Assembly: GCF_004614195.1 (NCBI RefSeq)
Contig: NZ_SPUM01000045.1
Span: forward strand, 1-64,000
Direction: 5' to 3'
From: Massilia horti
GTDB taxonomy: Bacteria; Pseudomonadota; Gammaproteobacteria; Burkholderiales; Burkholderiaceae_D
Length of the DNA: 64,000 nucleotides
Made by a program: the position numbers and the translations under genes. Shown in pieces: positions 44,296 to 54,437 of the stretch (position 1 is its first letter; every line of letters begins with the position of its first letter). The notes below the pieces were generated by a model. That model did no database searches. It saw only the letters and a program-made list of their open reading frames with translations, and was not told the DNA's origin.

Positions 44296-44328
44296 CGGGG
44301 CAGAGGGTCACACCTGTGCCCCGTTTTT
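44296..44328 (+). terminator. Terminator or attenuator between rplT and pheS
   Basis: CGGGGCA/TGCCCCG stem with a 14-base loop, followed by TTTTT. It is positioned about 45 bases before pheS. In enteric bacteria pheST is attenuated by a Phe-rich leader peptide, but I see no such peptide here, so simple (partial) termination is more likely. Confidence 0.7.
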
Positions 44329-44373
44329 GATTGTGGCGTCGAAAAGGCCACCTGAAAGACAGGAACAGAACAC

Positions 44374-45390
44374 ATGAACTCGCTGGAAGAACTCGTCGTC
44401 TCGGCCCAGGCTGACTTCGAGGCCGCGCTGGATGCCGCGGCCCTGGAAAACGCAAAAGCGAAATACCTGGGCAAGACTGGCCAGGTGACCGAACTGATGA
44501 AGGGCCTCGGCAAGCTCGACCCTGAACAGCGCCGCGCACAGGGCGCCCTGATCAACGTGGCCAAGGGCCGGATCGAACAGGCGCTGCTTGATCGCCGCGA
44601 TCAGCTGGCGAACGCGCAGCTGGAAGCGCGCCTGAACGCCGAGGCGATCGACGTCACGCTGCCGGGCCGCGGCCGTTCGATGGGCGGCATCCACCCGGTG
44701 ATGCGCACCTGGGAACGTGTCGAGCAAATCTTCCGCTCGATCGGTTTCGACGTGGCCGACGGCCCCGAGATCGAGACCGATTGGTTCAACTTCACTGCGC
44801 TGAACAGCCCGGAAAACCACCCGGCGCGTTCGATGCAGGATACCTTTTATATCGAGGGTGACGACAGCACCGGCAAGCCGCTGCTGCTGCGCACCCACAC
44901 CAGCCCGATGCAGGTTCGCTACGCGCGCACCCACACGCCGCCGATCAAGGTGATCGCGCCGGGCCGCACCTACCGCGTCGACAGCGACGCCACCCATTCG
45001 CCGATGTTCCATCAGGTCGAGGGGTTGTGGATCGGCGAGGACATCAGCTTTGCCGACCTGAAGGGCGTATACCTGAACTTCGTGAAAGCCTTCTTCGAGA
45101 CCGAAGACCTGCAGGTGCGCTTCCGCCCGTCGTACTTCCCGTTCACCGAACCGTCGGCCGAGATCGACATCGCGTTTGGCAGCGGCCCGCTCAAGGGACG
45201 CTGGCTGGAAGTGTCGGGCGCCGGCCAGGTGCACCCGACGGTGGTGCGCAACTACGGCCTGGATCCCGAGCGGTTCATCGGCTTCGCGTTCGGCTCCGGC
45301 CTTGAGCGCCTGACGATGCTGCGCTACGGGATCAACGACCTGCGCCTGTTCTACGAAGGCGACCTGCGCTTCCTGAAGCAGTTCAACTGA
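44374..45390 (+). CDS. pheS: Phenylalanyl-tRNA synthetase alpha subunit
   Basis: A 338-residue catalytic subunit of the alpha2-beta2 enzyme. N-terminal coiled coil (about 1-85), then class II core with motif 1 ([19 protein letters not shown]), motif 2 ([15 protein letters not shown]) and motif 3 ([11 protein letters not shown] equivalent: [16 protein letters not shown]). The [20 protein letters not shown] segment is the usual substrate-site mark. pheT follows 29 bases later. Length is normal. Confidence 0.97.
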   Translation: MNSLEELVVSAQADFEAALDAAALENAKAKYLGKTGQVTELMKGLGKLDPEQRRAQGALINVAKGRIEQALLDRRDQLANAQLEARLNAEAIDVTLPGRGRSMGGIHPVMRTWERVEQIFRSIGFDVADGPEIETDWFNFTALNSPENHPARSMQDTFYIEGDDSTGKPLLLRTHTSPMQVRYARTHTPPIKVIAPGRTYRVDSDATHSPMFHQVEGLWIGEDISFADLKGVYLNFVKAFFETEDLQVRFRPSYFPFTEPSAEIDIAFGSGPLKGRWLEVSGAGQVHPTVVRNYGLDPERFIGFAFGSGLERLTMLRYGINDLRLFYEGDLRFLKQFN

Positions 45391-45419
45391 CAATCCTCCT
45401 GCAGTAGAAGGCAACGAAT

Positions 45420-47846
45420 ATGCAATTTTCCGAAAAATGGCTCCGTACCATGGTCGATCCGAAGATGACTTCGGACGAACTGACCCACCTGTTGACGATG
45501 TCCGGCCTTGAAGTCGAAGAGGTCGAACCGGTCGCGCCGCCGTTTACCAACGTGGTGGTGGCCGAGGTGCTGGAAGTGACGCGCCATCCGAACGCCGACC
45601 GCCTGAACGTGTGCACCGTGAACGTCGGCACCGGCACCATGCTCAATATCGTGTGCGGCGCGCCCAACGTGCGCGCCGGGATGAAGGCGCCGTGCGCGAT
45701 GGCCGGCGCGGTGCTGCCACCTAGCGCGGACGGCAAGCCGTTCGAGATCAAGGTCGGCAAGCTGCGCGGCGTCGAGTCGCAGGGCATGATGTGCTCGGCC
45801 AAGGAGCTGAAGATTTCGGAAGAGAGCAGTGGCCTGCTGGAGCTGCCGGAAGACGCGCCGGTCGGCCAGAACATCCGCGACTACCTGCTGCTCAACGACC
45901 TGAAGCTGACCATCAAGCTCACCCCGAACCGCGCCGATTGCCTGTCGGTGCTGGGCGTGGCGCGCGAAGTGTCGGCCCTGACCGGCGAGCCGCTGTCGGT
46001 GCCGACGGCGCGCAAGGTGGAGGTCACGCTTGACGAAGTGCTGCCGGTGACCATCAGCGCGCCAGACCTGTGCGGCCGCTTTACCGGCCGCGTGATCCGC
46101 GGCCTGAACGCCCGGGCCGCCACGCCCGAATGGCTCAAGCGCCGCATCGAGCGCAGCGGCCAGCGTTCGGTGTCGGCCCTGGTCGACATCTCGAACTACG
46201 TGATGCTGGAGCTGGGCCGTCCGTCGCACGTGTTTGACCTGGCCAAGATGCACGGCGGCCTGGATGTGCGCTGGGGCCGCAAGGGCGAAGAGCTCAAGCT
46301 CCTGAACGGGAACACGGTGCAGGTGGACGAGACGGTGGGCGTGATCGCCGACGCCGCCCAAATCGAATCGCTGGCCGGCATCATGGGCGGCGATTCGACC
46401 GCGGTGACGCTGGACACCACGGACATCTACCTCGAGGCCGCGTTCTGGTGGCCGGACGCGATCCGCGGCCGCGCGCGCCGTTACAACTTCTCGACCGACG
46501 CCGCGCACCGCTTCGAGCGCGGGGTCGACTACGCCACGACCGTGGAACACATCGAGCGCCTGACCGCGCTGATCGTGGAAATCTGCGGCACGCTTGACAC
46601 CAAAGTCGGCCCGGTCGACGACCAGGCGGTGAACCTGCCAAAGCGCGAACCGGTGAGCATGCGTACCGCGCGTGCGGCGCAGGTGATTGGCGTGCCCCTG
46701 ACCGACGCGGTGGTGGCCGATGTGTTCACGCGCCTGCACCTGCCGTTCACCTGCGAGCCCGGTGTTTTCCACGTGACCGCGCCCTCGTACCGCTTCGACA
46801 TCGAGATCGAGGAAGACCTGATCGAGGAGGTCGCGCGCGTGTACGGCTTCGAGAACATCCCGGCGCTGCCCCCGAAAGCACCGTCGGCGATGCTGATCGA
46901 GCCGGAGAACACCCGTTCGCTGTTCGCGATCCGCCACCAGCTGGCCGACCTGGGCTACCAGGAGGTGGTCAACATGAGCTTCGTGGAAGAAGCCTGGGAG
47001 CGCGACTTTGCCGCCAACGACCAGCCGATCCGCCTGCAAAATCCGATCGCGAGCCAGATGAGCGTGATGCGCTCGATCCTGATCGGCAGCCTGGTCGCCA
47101 ACGTGCGCTACAACTTGAACCGCAAGGCGGGCCGGGTGCGCGTGTTCGAGGTGGGCGCTGTGTTCCGGCGTGACCCGAAAACCTGCGACGGCCCGCTGTC
47201 GGTCGCCGGCATCGACCAGCCCAAGCGCGTGGCGGCGATTGCCTACGGCCCGGCGCTGGACGAGCAGTGGGGCGCGGCTTCGCGTCCGGTCGACTATTTC
47301 GACGTCAAGGGCGACCTGGAAGCGCTGTTCGCGCCGCGCCAGCTGCGCTTTGCCAAGGCCACGCATCCGGCGCTGCATCCGGGCCGTTCGGCCGTGATCG
47401 AGATCGACGGCAAGCCGGTCGGCGTGATCGGCGAACTGCATCCCCGCTGGCTGCAAAAGTACGAGTTGCCGCAGGCGCCGGTGCTGTTCGAGGTCGACGC
47501 CGAGGCGCTCTCCACGCGCGTGGTGCCGCGGCATGCCGAGATTTCGAAGTTCCCGGGCGCCACGCGCGACCTGGCGCTGGTGGTCAAGCAAGATGTCGCC
47601 GCGCAGGACGTGCTGGACACATTTGAGGCCGCGATCAAGGCGCACCCGTTGGGTAATATCGTGCAAGCCGTTGTTTTATTTGACGAATATCGCGGCAAGG
47701 GATTGCAACAAGATGAAAAAAGTCTTGCGTTCCGCTTTAGCTTGCAAGATACTCAGTCGACATTGCAGGACGAAGCCGTCGAGACCGTAATGACCGCGCT
47801 GGCGCGCTCTGCAATAGAACAACGCGACGCGCGTCTGCGCGCATGA
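45420..47846 (+). CDS. pheT: Phenylalanyl-tRNA synthetase beta subunit
   Basis: An 808-residue subunit with tRNA-binding EMAP-like domain (about 40-150; [10 protein letters not shown]), B3/B4 editing domain (about 200-375), B5 domain (about 400-475), a class II-like core and a C-terminal ferredoxin-fold anticodon-binding domain (about 710-808; [18 protein letters not shown] and F-R-F-S-L-Q-D end). Full length for Proteobacteria (about 790-810). ihfA follows, as in other Proteobacteria, so the operon is pheS-pheT-ihfA-merR. Confidence 0.97.
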   Translation: MQFSEKWLRTMVDPKMTSDELTHLLTMSGLEVEEVEPVAPPFTNVVVAEVLEVTRHPNADRLNVCTVNVGTGTMLNIVCGAPNVRAGMKAPCAMAGAVLPPSADGKPFEIKVGKLRGVESQGMMCSAKELKISEESSGLLELPEDAPVGQNIRDYLLLNDLKLTIKLTPNRADCLSVLGVAREVSALTGEPLSVPTARKVEVTLDEVLPVTISAPDLCGRFTGRVIRGLNARAATPEWLKRRIERSGQRSVSALVDISNYVMLELGRPSHVFDLAKMHGGLDVRWGRKGEELKLLNGNTVQVDETVGVIADAAQIESLAGIMGGDSTAVTLDTTDIYLEAAFWWPDAIRGRARRYNFSTDAAHRFERGVDYATTVEHIERLTALIVEICGTLDTKVGPVDDQAVNLPKREPVSMRTARAAQVIGVPLTDAVVADVFTRLHLPFTCEPGVFHVTAPSYRFDIEIEEDLIEEVARVYGFENIPALPPKAPSAMLIEPENTRSLFAIRHQLADLGYQEVVNMSFVEEAWERDFAANDQPIRLQNPIASQMSVMRSILIGSLVANVRYNLNRKAGRVRVFEVGAVFRRDPKTCDGPLSVAGIDQPKRVAAIAYGPALDEQWGAASRPVDYFDVKGDLEALFAPRQLRFAKATHPALHPGRSAVIEIDGKPVGVIGELHPRWLQKYELPQAPVLFEVDAEALSTRVVPRHAEISKFPGATRDLALVVKQDVAAQDVLDTFEAAIKAHPLGNIVQAVVLFDEYRGKGLQQDEKSLAFRFSLQDTQSTLQDEAVETVMTALARSAIEQRDARLRA

Positions 47847-47943
47847 CCACTCCAAAACGAACGTTTTGAACTGAAGGCAGGGCTTCAAAATTAACAACAA
47901 CGACGTTGATTCGACCGTACTCCAGGAGGCGCTTGCGGCCGAC

Positions 47944-48312
47944 TTGCATCGTGCGATGCAGGTCGCCCGGGTACGGCGGGAAGCGGAAAAGGAACTGCCG
48001 ACCCTGACCAAGGCCGAGCTGGCCGAACTGCTGTTCGAGCAGGTCGGCCTGAACAAGCGCGAGGCCAAGGACATGGTCGAGACCTTCTTCGACGAGATCC
48101 GCAATGCGCTCGAGCGCGGCGAGGCAGTCAAGCTGTCCGGCTTCGGCAATTTCCAATTGCGCGACAAGCCGCAGCGGCCTGGCCGCAATCCAAAAACCGG
48201 GGAAGAGATCCCGATCACGGCGCGCCGCGTCGTGACTTTCCATGCCAGCCAGAAGCTCAAGGGCATGGTCGAAGAGACCAGCCCGGCCCCGTCGATGGCG
48301 CGTGCTGCTTAA
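47944..48312 (+). CDS. ihfA: Integration host factor subunit alpha
   Basis: A 122-residue DNA-bending protein (as started at TTG 47944) that works as a heterodimer with IhfB. The core from about residue 19 is standard ([26 protein letters not shown], then the beta-arm [25 protein letters not shown] with the intercalating Pro). The N-terminus is longer than in E. coli. The frame stays open to a stop at 47872 and reads like protein ([14 protein letters not shown]) from an ATT at 47890, so a longer product with a rare AUU start is possible. An ATG at 47956 is the other candidate. Confidence 0.9.
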   Translation: MHRAMQVARVRREAEKELPTLTKAELAELLFEQVGLNKREAKDMVETFFDEIRNALERGEAVKLSGFGNFQLRDKPQRPGRNPKTGEEIPITARRVVTFHASQKLKGMVEETSPAPSMARAA

Positions 48313-48321
48313 TAGTTGCCA

Positions 48322-48729
48322 ATGAACGACCGTCCGACCAAGATTGAACTGACCACATTGCCGCCGATCCCGGCCAAGCGCTATTTCACGATCGGCGAAG
48401 TCAGCGAGTTGTGCGGGGTCAAACCCCATGTGCTGCGCTACTGGGAGCAGGAATTCACCCAGCTCAAACCGGTCAAACGCCGTGGAAATCGCCGCTATTA
48501 CCAGCACCATGAGGTGTTGCTGATCCGGCGGATCCGTGAGCTGTTGTACGAACAGGGCTTCACCATCAGCGGCGCCCGCAACAAGCTCGACAATCGTGGC
48601 AGCGAGCTGGCTGGCCCAGGCGAGGCACCCGTGGCCGAGCCGGCAGTTCCATGCATCGACAGCGACCAGCTGCGCACGGAGCTGCTGGGCATACTCGACC
48701 TGCTAAAACACGGTACCCGCACGGCCTGA
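48322..48729 (+). CDS. MerR-family transcriptional regulator
   Basis: A 135-residue protein with a winged-helix MerR DNA-binding domain (about 20-90; Y-F-T-I-G-E-V-S-E-L-C-G-V-K-P-H-V-L-R-Y-W-E and R-R-G-N-R-R-Y-Y). The C-terminal effector part is short, with a single predicted helix. This gene follows ihfA in most Proteobacteria and its ligand is unknown; it has no metal-binding cysteines of the MerR/CueR type. The ATG at 48322 starts ten bases after the ihfA stop; an in-frame TTG two codons earlier is less likely. Confidence 0.9.
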   Translation: MNDRPTKIELTTLPPIPAKRYFTIGEVSELCGVKPHVLRYWEQEFTQLKPVKRRGNRRYYQHHEVLLIRRIRELLYEQGFTISGARNKLDNRGSELAGPGEAPVAEPAVPCIDSDQLRTELLGILDLLKHGTRTA

Positions 48730-48760
48730 CGGACCCTGTGCTCAGGCATTCGTGCGCCTG

Positions 48761-48788
48761 TTGTACCGAAACGCCAGAGTGCTAGAAT
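48761..48788 (+). promoter_or_regulatory. Sigma-70 promoter for the response regulator
   Basis: TTGTAC (48761-48766), a 16-base spacer and TAGAAT (48783-48788) fit a sigma-70 promoter, leaving a leader of about 85 bases before the gene at 48881. Confidence 0.55.
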
Positions 48789-48880
48789 GTCTCTTGCAGT
48801 TTTTGCTGAAATAAGCGCGCAACCGAGCGTGCGGGTCAGCTTCGGTTCTTTCCTGTACTAGGGAAAACTAAGGGAAGACA

Positions 48881-49513
48881 ATGATACGCGTTGCCATTTG
48901 TGACGATCACCAGATAGTTCGAGCAGGTTTCAAACAGATTTTTTCGTCGTCCAGCGAATTCGATGTCGTCGCCGAGGGCGCAACCGGGCGCGAAGCACTG
49001 GACATCGCGCGGCGCGAGATTTGCGACGTGCTCCTGCTCGACATTGCGATGCCGGACCAGAGCGGCATCGACATCTTGCGTACCATCCGCCAGGGCCAGC
49101 CCAACTTGCCGGTGCTGATCCTGTCCGGCTATCCGGCGCAGCAATACGCGCTGAACCTGTTCAAGATGGGAGCCAACGGTTACCTGAACAAGGAATGCGA
49201 AGCGGAAGAGCTCAAGACGGCGGTGCGCACCGTGCACCAGGGCCGGCGCTATGTCAGCTCGCAAGTGGGCGAACTGCTGGCGCAAAGCTTCGACCGCGAT
49301 CCGAACACGGCGCTGCACACGGAACTATCGGACCGTGAATTCCAGGTGTTCCTGCGCCTGGCCAAGGGCGCCACGGTGTCCGATATCGGTACCGCCCTGT
49401 CGCTCTCGATCAAAACCGTGTCGACCTACCGTACCCGCATCATGGAAAAGATGGGCCTGCAGTCCAACAGCGACCTGACTTATTACGCCATGAAAAACAA
49501 TCTGCTGGATTAA
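48881..49513 (+). CDS. NarL/FixJ-family response regulator
   Basis: A 210-residue regulator with a receiver domain (about 1-120, phospho-acceptor Asp54 in LLLDIAMPD, acidic pair Asp8-Asp9, Lys in GYLNKE) and a LuxR-type helix-turn-helix (about 145-205; L-S-D-R-E-F-Q-V-F-L-R-L-A and S-I-K-T-V-S-T-Y-R-T-R-I-M-E-K-M). The cognate histidine kinase is likely the one 136 bases downstream. This arrangement (regulator with NarL output, then HisKA_3 kinase) is a standard two-component pair. Targets cannot be deduced. Confidence 0.92.
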   Translation: MIRVAICDDHQIVRAGFKQIFSSSSEFDVVAEGATGREALDIARREICDVLLLDIAMPDQSGIDILRTIRQGQPNLPVLILSGYPAQQYALNLFKMGANGYLNKECEAEELKTAVRTVHQGRRYVSSQVGELLAQSFDRDPNTALHTELSDREFQVFLRLAKGATVSDIGTALSLSIKTVSTYRTRIMEKMGLQSNSDLTYYAMKNNLLD

Positions 49514-49649
49514 GCCCGCGCCTGGCGGGCGCACTGCGCGCGCCCATGCCACCCTCATCCCGCACCTGCGCACAGTTCAGCTTGCTTGACTGCCGGGGAC
49601 CAAGTCCGGAACTATAATGGCAGTGTTTGTCGCGCGAAAGGAACCGAGG

Positions 49650-51176
49650 ATGAACAAAGAGACCACGGCCCGGCCGGCGCGCAGCCTGCCGCGCTACAAA
49701 ACCTTGCTCTGTTGCGCCTGCGTCGCGATCCTGCTCGCCAACGGTTTTTCCCTGCTGCGCAACCTCGACGCCCTCAAGGCCACCAATGCGCTGCAGACGC
49801 AAAGCGCGCGCGTTGCCGACGAGCTCCAATACGTGAATCTGCTGGTCACGGATGCCGAAAGCGGCGTGCGCGGCTATTTCCTGTCCGGCTCCGACGCTTA
49901 CCTGGGGCCGGTGCGCCACGCGCCGCAGGAGGTCGACCGTGAATTCGGCAAGCTGACGACGCTGCTTGCCGACAATCCTTCGCAACTGAAAAACCTGGCC
50001 CAGCTGCGCAACCTGGTCGAGCGCCGCATCGCCAGCATGCAGCAGGCGCTCGACGTCTACCGCACGGGTGGCTTGCAGGACATCGTGGCCATCGCCAGCG
50101 CGCCCGACAACAAGGCGCACATGGACGAGATCCGGTTGCAGGTGGTGATCATGACGGGAGAGCAAAACGAATTGCTGGCCAAACGGCATGCCGAGTTCTA
50201 TCACCAGTACCACCAGGCGGTGTGGGTGGGATTGGGCATCAACGCCGCGGCAATCGCCGTCATCCTGCTGTTCTATACCGGCATCCGGCGCAGCTTTGGC
50301 CTGCGCCTGCGCGCCGAGCAGGCGCTGCAGCAGGCCAACGACCAGCTGGAAACGACAGTGGCGCTGCGCACCGAGCAGCTGTCGGTGCTCTCGCGCCACC
50401 TGATCCGGGTGGCGGAAGAGGAAAAGTCGCGCCTGGCGCGCGAGCTGCACGACGAGATGGGCGCCAACCTGACGGCCATCGGCATGGACCTGGCGACCGT
50501 GCGCGACCGGCTGGAGCGCAGCGAGCCGGAACTGGCGGCCATGCTCGCGCGTGCGCGCGTGACGCTGGTGGACACGGTCCAGCTCAAGCGCCGCATCATC
50601 GAAAACCTGCGCCCCAGCCTGCTCGACAACATGGGCCTGTCGGCTGCGCTGCACAGCTACGGCGGGGATTACGCTCGTGTAACCGGGATCGAATGCGATG
50701 TGCTGATCGAAGGCGAGGTCGACGCGGTGGCGCCGATGCAGGCGATCGCGCTGTTCAGGATCACCCAGGAAGCGCTCAACAACGTGGCCAAGTACGCCCA
50801 GGCGCGGCATGTGACGGTGCACCTGGTGCGCGAGGAAAAGGCCCTGTCCCTGCTGGTGGAGGATGACGGCATCGGCATCGCGCCGGATGCCTTGGCGCGG
50901 CCCAAGTCGCACGGTTTGCTCGGCATGCGCGAACGCGCCTTGCTGCTGGGCGGATCGCTGAAGGTGGAGCGCGGCGCGGGCGGTACGGGCACCTGCGTCA
51001 GCGCCTGGATACCGGTCGCGGCGTCCGACGGCGAGAACGGTGGCAAGGCCAGGCCGGCGCCGCAGGGGCGGTTGCCGGAGGTGCTGGAAAAGCCGGTGGA
51101 GCATACAGCATTCGTTGACAATGGCACCGCCGCCCCCGCGCCGGCACAGCGGGCGAACGGGGCCGCGCTGCGCTAG
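49650..51176 (+). CDS. CHASE3-type sensor histidine kinase (NarX/DesK family)
   Basis: A 508-residue inner-membrane kinase. Two membrane helices (about 18-37 and 193-213) flank a periplasmic CHASE3-like helical sensor. A short coiled linker is followed by HisKA_3 (phospho-acceptor His267 in RELHDEMGANL) and a HATPase_c domain (N-N-V-A-K-Y-A-Q-A, D-D-G-I-G-I, G-L-L-G-M-R-E-R). The Pro/Ala-rich tail after about 465 is disordered. The start at 49650 has GGAACCGAGG just upstream. It ends four bases inside the convergent CRP-type gene. Probable partner of the regulator at 48881. Confidence 0.9.
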   Translation: MNKETTARPARSLPRYKTLLCCACVAILLANGFSLLRNLDALKATNALQTQSARVADELQYVNLLVTDAESGVRGYFLSGSDAYLGPVRHAPQEVDREFGKLTTLLADNPSQLKNLAQLRNLVERRIASMQQALDVYRTGGLQDIVAIASAPDNKAHMDEIRLQVVIMTGEQNELLAKRHAEFYHQYHQAVWVGLGINAAAIAVILLFYTGIRRSFGLRLRAEQALQQANDQLETTVALRTEQLSVLSRHLIRVAEEEKSRLARELHDEMGANLTAIGMDLATVRDRLERSEPELAAMLARARVTLVDTVQLKRRIIENLRPSLLDNMGLSAALHSYGGDYARVTGIECDVLIEGEVDAVAPMQAIALFRITQEALNNVAKYAQARHVTVHLVREEKALSLLVEDDGIGIAPDALARPKSHGLLGMRERALLLGGSLKVERGAGGTGTCVSAWIPVAASDGENGGKARPAPQGRLPEVLEKPVEHTAFVDNGTAAPAPAQRANGAALR

Positions 51177-51982
51177 CGGGCGACATCCATGAGCAGGCGG
51201 TCGTATTCCGACTTGGCCACCTTGTAGCATTCGCCGGCATAGTCCTCCAGGCCCTGGCGGTCCAGCACGGTGATGTTGCCGCGGCGGTACTGGATCAGGC
51301 CCTCGTCCTGCAGCTTGCCGGCGGCGGCCGTGATGCTCTCGCGGCGCACACCCAGCATGATCGAAATGAGTTCCTGGGTGACCTTCAGCTCGTTGGAAGG
51401 CGAGCGGTCCAGACGGTCGAGCAGCCAGCGGCACAGTTTTTGCTCAATGGAACTGTGCCGGCCGCCGACCGCGTTCTGCGCCATCTGGGCAAACAGCGCA
51501 TTGGTGTAGCGCATCAAGAGCTGGGGCAGGGTGCCGCCCTTGACGAAGGCGTCGCGCAGGTACTGGGTCTTCAGGCGGTAGCCGTAGCCGGCGCTTTGCA
51601 CCACCGCGCTGCACATGGCGCGCTCGCCCATGAACAGCGACACCCCGACCACGCCCTCGTGGCCGACCACCGCGATTTCGGTGGTGGCGCCGTCTTCCAT
51701 CACGTACACCAGCGACACGATCGCGGTGGTCGGGAAATAGACATAGTCGAGCTTGCTGCCGTATTCAAACAGCTCTTTGCTGAACGGCATTGCCACCAGT
51801 TCCAAGTGCTCAAACAGGGTTTCCAGGTCTTGGCGTGGGAGCGCGGCGAGCAGTTCATTCTGCTGGGTGCCGCTGTAACTGACAACCGGACGGGACGCAA
51901 CTTTCAATTCCTCGCTCGACGAAGGAATCTGGTTTACCGTTTTCGCTTTTTGCGTGGCACCACCAAGTTGAGTGTTGTTCAT
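51173..51982 (-). CDS. CRP/FNR-family transcriptional regulator
   Basis: A 269-residue regulator with a cyclic-nucleotide-binding-like beta barrel (about 45-170) and a C-terminal winged helix (about 180-255; V-T-Q-E-L-I-S-I-M-L-G-V-R-R-E-S-I-T-A-A-A-G-K-L). The cAMP phosphate cassette (R-T-A-T) and the iron-sulfur cysteines of FNR are missing, so the ligand is unknown. The first 40 residues are variable. AAAGGA lies seven bases before the ATG. It overlaps the convergent kinase gene by four bases. Divergent from the next response regulator across about 260 bases. Confidence 0.88.
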   Translation of the reverse strand: MNNTQLGGATQKAKTVNQIPSSSEELKVASRPVVSYSGTQQNELLAALPRQDLETLFEHLELVAMPFSKELFEYGSKLDYVYFPTTAIVSLVYVMEDGATTEIAVVGHEGVVGVSLFMGERAMCSAVVQSAGYGYRLKTQYLRDAFVKGGTLPQLLMRYTNALFAQMAQNAVGGRHSSIEQKLCRWLLDRLDRSPSNELKVTQELISIMLGVRRESITAAAGKLQDEGLIQYRRGNITVLDRQGLEDYAGECYKVAKSEYDRLLMDVAR

Positions 51983-52244
51983 TTTCTGTCCTTTTATCTC
52001 TGACTTACAGCTGGGGCGATGGGCAGATGCAGGGGCTGCTTTCTTGCCTCATCGCGATGGAAGTACATTAAAGCTATAGTCCGGTGCCGAACATAAGATT
52101 AGCCGTCGCAACGGTGTAGGCTGTTTGCATGATGTTTTGTCAGCCCAGTCCTACTAGACAAAATGCCGGCCGTTATCGTTTTTCTTGGGGGCGCGCAATG
52201 AAATGCCCGATAATGGGGCCATCCAAAATCACTTTCCCCTGCGC

Positions 52245-52910
52245 ATGCACGTTTTACTGGTCGAAGATGACACCGTTCTCGCCGACGGCCTGGTCCGGGT
52301 CCTGCAGGCCCAGGGCATGCAGGTCGAGCTGGCGGCCGACGGCCTGCGCGCCGACCAGCTGCTGCAGGCAAGCAGCCCGGCGGTGGCGGTGCTCGATATC
52401 GGCCTGCCCGGCATCGACGGCTTCGAGGTCGTGCGGCGCCTGCGCGCGCGCGGCAGCCTGCTTCCGGTCTTATTGCTCACCGCCCGCGATGCGGTCGAGG
52501 ACCGGGTGCACGGGCTGGAGCTGGGCGCGGACGATTACCTGGTCAAGCCGTTTGCCAGCGCAGAGCTGGTGGCACGCATCCGTGCCCTCGCGCGCAGGAA
52601 CGCGGCCCACCCGGCCGCGCAGACGTTCGGCCAGCTGACGCTGGACGTCGCGGCGCGCCGCGCCTGCGTGGGCGCGCGCGAACTCGAACTGTCGGTGCGC
52701 GAATGGGCGGTGCTCGAATACCTGCTGCGGCACGCGGGCCGGGTGGTATCCAAGCAGCAGATCATCGATGCGATCGCCCCGTGGGGTGAAGACCTGACCC
52801 TGAACGCGGTCGAGGTCTACGTCTCGCGGCTGCGCAACAAGCTGGAAGGTGCGGGCGTGAACATCCGAACCGTGCGCGGCTTCGGTTACATGCTCGAGAT
52901 GGCGGCATGA
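52245..52910 (+). CDS. OmpR/PhoB-family response regulator (QseB/PmrA-like)
   Basis: A 221-residue regulator with a receiver domain (about 1-115; acidic pair Asp8-Asp9, phospho-acceptor Asp51 in VLDIGLPG, Lys in YLVKPF) and a winged-helix output (about 125-220; R-E-W-A-V-L-E-Y-L-L-R and V-E-V-Y-V-S-R-L-R-N-K-L). The R-x-G-F-G-Y-M-L end is standard. The start at 52245 begins with the receiver strand; an in-frame ATG 20 codons upstream is less likely. It overlaps the kinase gene by four bases (ATGA), so the two are translationally coupled. Confidence 0.92.
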   Translation: MHVLLVEDDTVLADGLVRVLQAQGMQVELAADGLRADQLLQASSPAVAVLDIGLPGIDGFEVVRRLRARGSLLPVLLLTARDAVEDRVHGLELGADDYLVKPFASAELVARIRALARRNAAHPAAQTFGQLTLDVAARRACVGARELELSVREWAVLEYLLRHAGRVVSKQQIIDAIAPWGEDLTLNAVEVYVSRLRNKLEGAGVNIRTVRGFGYMLEMAA

Positions 52911-54241
52911 GCAGCATCCGGGTCCGGCTGCTCAAATGGCTGGTCGGGCCGATCGTCGTCGTCAACCTGGCCGGCGCCGCGCTGACCTACCTGCTGGCGT
53001 GGGCGCCGGCGCAGGTCGCGTTCGACCAGGCGCTGCTCGACGCCGCAGCCATGCTGGCGGCGCAGGTGCAGGGCGGCGATCCCGACGCGCCGCTGCAGAT
53101 GCCGCGCGCCGACCTGGTCGATGCCACTTGGTTCTCGGTCCGCGACAGTGAAGGACACCTGCTGGCGGGCGATGCCGTGGTGCCGCTGGTAGCCAGGGAC
53201 GGGGCGGCGCACGACGCCACCATCGGCGGCGAGCCGGTGCGCGCGGTGGCGTTGACGACCGAGACGGCGAACGGACAGACGGTCCAGATCGGCGTCGCGC
53301 GCACCATGCGCAAACTGCACCGGATCCGCTCGGCCACGCTGCGTTCGCTCGCGCTGATCGAGCTGGCACTCTCGCTTGGCCTGATCGGCCTGCTCTGGCT
53401 GTCGGTGACCAACGGCCTGCTGCCGCTGTCGCGCACCCGCGCCAACTTGGCCGCACGCGACGGCGAGGACCTGACCCCGGTGCAGCTGGACGACGTTCCA
53501 CACGAGCTGGTCCCCGTGGTCGGCGCCTTCAACGAGCTGCTGGACAAGGTGCAGGCAGGCGCGCAGGCGCGCCACGACTTTTTGGCCGACATGGCGCACC
53601 AGCTGCGCACGCCGCTGGCGGGAATGCTGGTGCAACTCGAATGGCTGGCGGCGCGCCACGCAGGCGACCCCGAGACCGCCGGCTCGCTGAACCTGATGCG
53701 CGTGGCGAACGAGCGCATGATCCGCCAGACCAACCAGCTGCTTGCGCTGGCGCGCGCCACGCCGGGCGGGGTCGCGCAGGCGAGGCTGGAGACCGTGGAT
53801 CTGGCGCAACTGGTGCAGGAGTCCGTGCAGTACTTCGTCGGCGAGGCCGACAAGAAGGGACAGGATCTCGGCTTCGACCTGGAGCGCGCGCTGGTGGCGG
53901 GCAACCCTTTCCTGCTGCGCGACCTCATCGACAACCTGATCGACAACGCGCTGCGCTACACGCCGGCGGGCGGTACGGTGACAGTACGCTGCGGCTCGGG
54001 CGGAGAGGGCGCCTGGTTGATCGTCGAGGATTCAGGCCCAGGCATCCCGCTAGAAAAGCGGGCGCTGGTATTCAACCGTTTCGTGCGGCTGGACGACAAG
54101 GTGCCGGGCAGCGGGCTGGGACTGGCCGTGGTGCGTGACATCGCGCTGGCGCATCGGGCGCGGATCGAGCTGTCGGACATGCCCCAGGGGAGGGGATTGA
54201 GATTCGCCGTGCGGTTCCCGCTTCCAATTGTAAATAAATAA
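52907..54241 (+). CDS. Sensor histidine kinase (QseC/PmrB-like)
   Basis: A 444-residue kinase with two membrane helices (about 10-32 and 148-168), an N-terminal periplasmic sensor of about 110 residues (2CSK_N type), HisKA with phospho-acceptor His231 in DMAHQLRTPLAG, and a HATPase_c domain (N box NLIDNALRYTPAGG; G1 DSGPGIP; G2 GSGLGLAV). It is coupled by a four-base overlap to its response regulator. The signal is unknown; homologous pairs respond to cations, antimicrobial peptides or catechol-like signals. Confidence 0.92.
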   Translation: MSSIRVRLLKWLVGPIVVVNLAGAALTYLLAWAPAQVAFDQALLDAAAMLAAQVQGGDPDAPLQMPRADLVDATWFSVRDSEGHLLAGDAVVPLVARDGAAHDATIGGEPVRAVALTTETANGQTVQIGVARTMRKLHRIRSATLRSLALIELALSLGLIGLLWLSVTNGLLPLSRTRANLAARDGEDLTPVQLDDVPHELVPVVGAFNELLDKVQAGAQARHDFLADMAHQLRTPLAGMLVQLEWLAARHAGDPETAGSLNLMRVANERMIRQTNQLLALARATPGGVAQARLETVDLAQLVQESVQYFVGEADKKGQDLGFDLERALVAGNPFLLRDLIDNLIDNALRYTPAGGTVTVRCGSGGEGAWLIVEDSGPGIPLEKRALVFNRFVRLDDKVPGSGLGLAVVRDIALAHRARIELSDMPQGRGLRFAVRFPLPIVNK

Positions 54242-54437
54242 CAGAGCGCCTGACAAAGACCCTGACTTGCAATCAGAGCAACATCACCCCGTAAACTGGG
54301 GGCATTTTCCCTTCAACGAACGATAAGCCGACCCTCTCTGCGCACCTGCCGGCTTGTGCATATGGAAAAATGAACAGCTTGTTGGTGCTCAAATCCTGGG
54401 CTATCCTCCGGTCAAATTCCAAAAGACCAAGGATGAC

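Noticed and set aside
44242..44373. Phe leader peptide (pheM-like attenuator)
   Set aside because: No short frame rich in Phe codons precedes the hairpin.
45351..47666. Minus-strand open frame of 771 codons
   Set aside because: Antisense of pheT; no domain and His/Arg/Gln-rich composition.
48730..48880. tRNA gene expected after the ihfA-merR pair as in some Burkholderiales
   Set aside because: No cloverleaf can be drawn in this gap; only a promoter-like sequence was seen.
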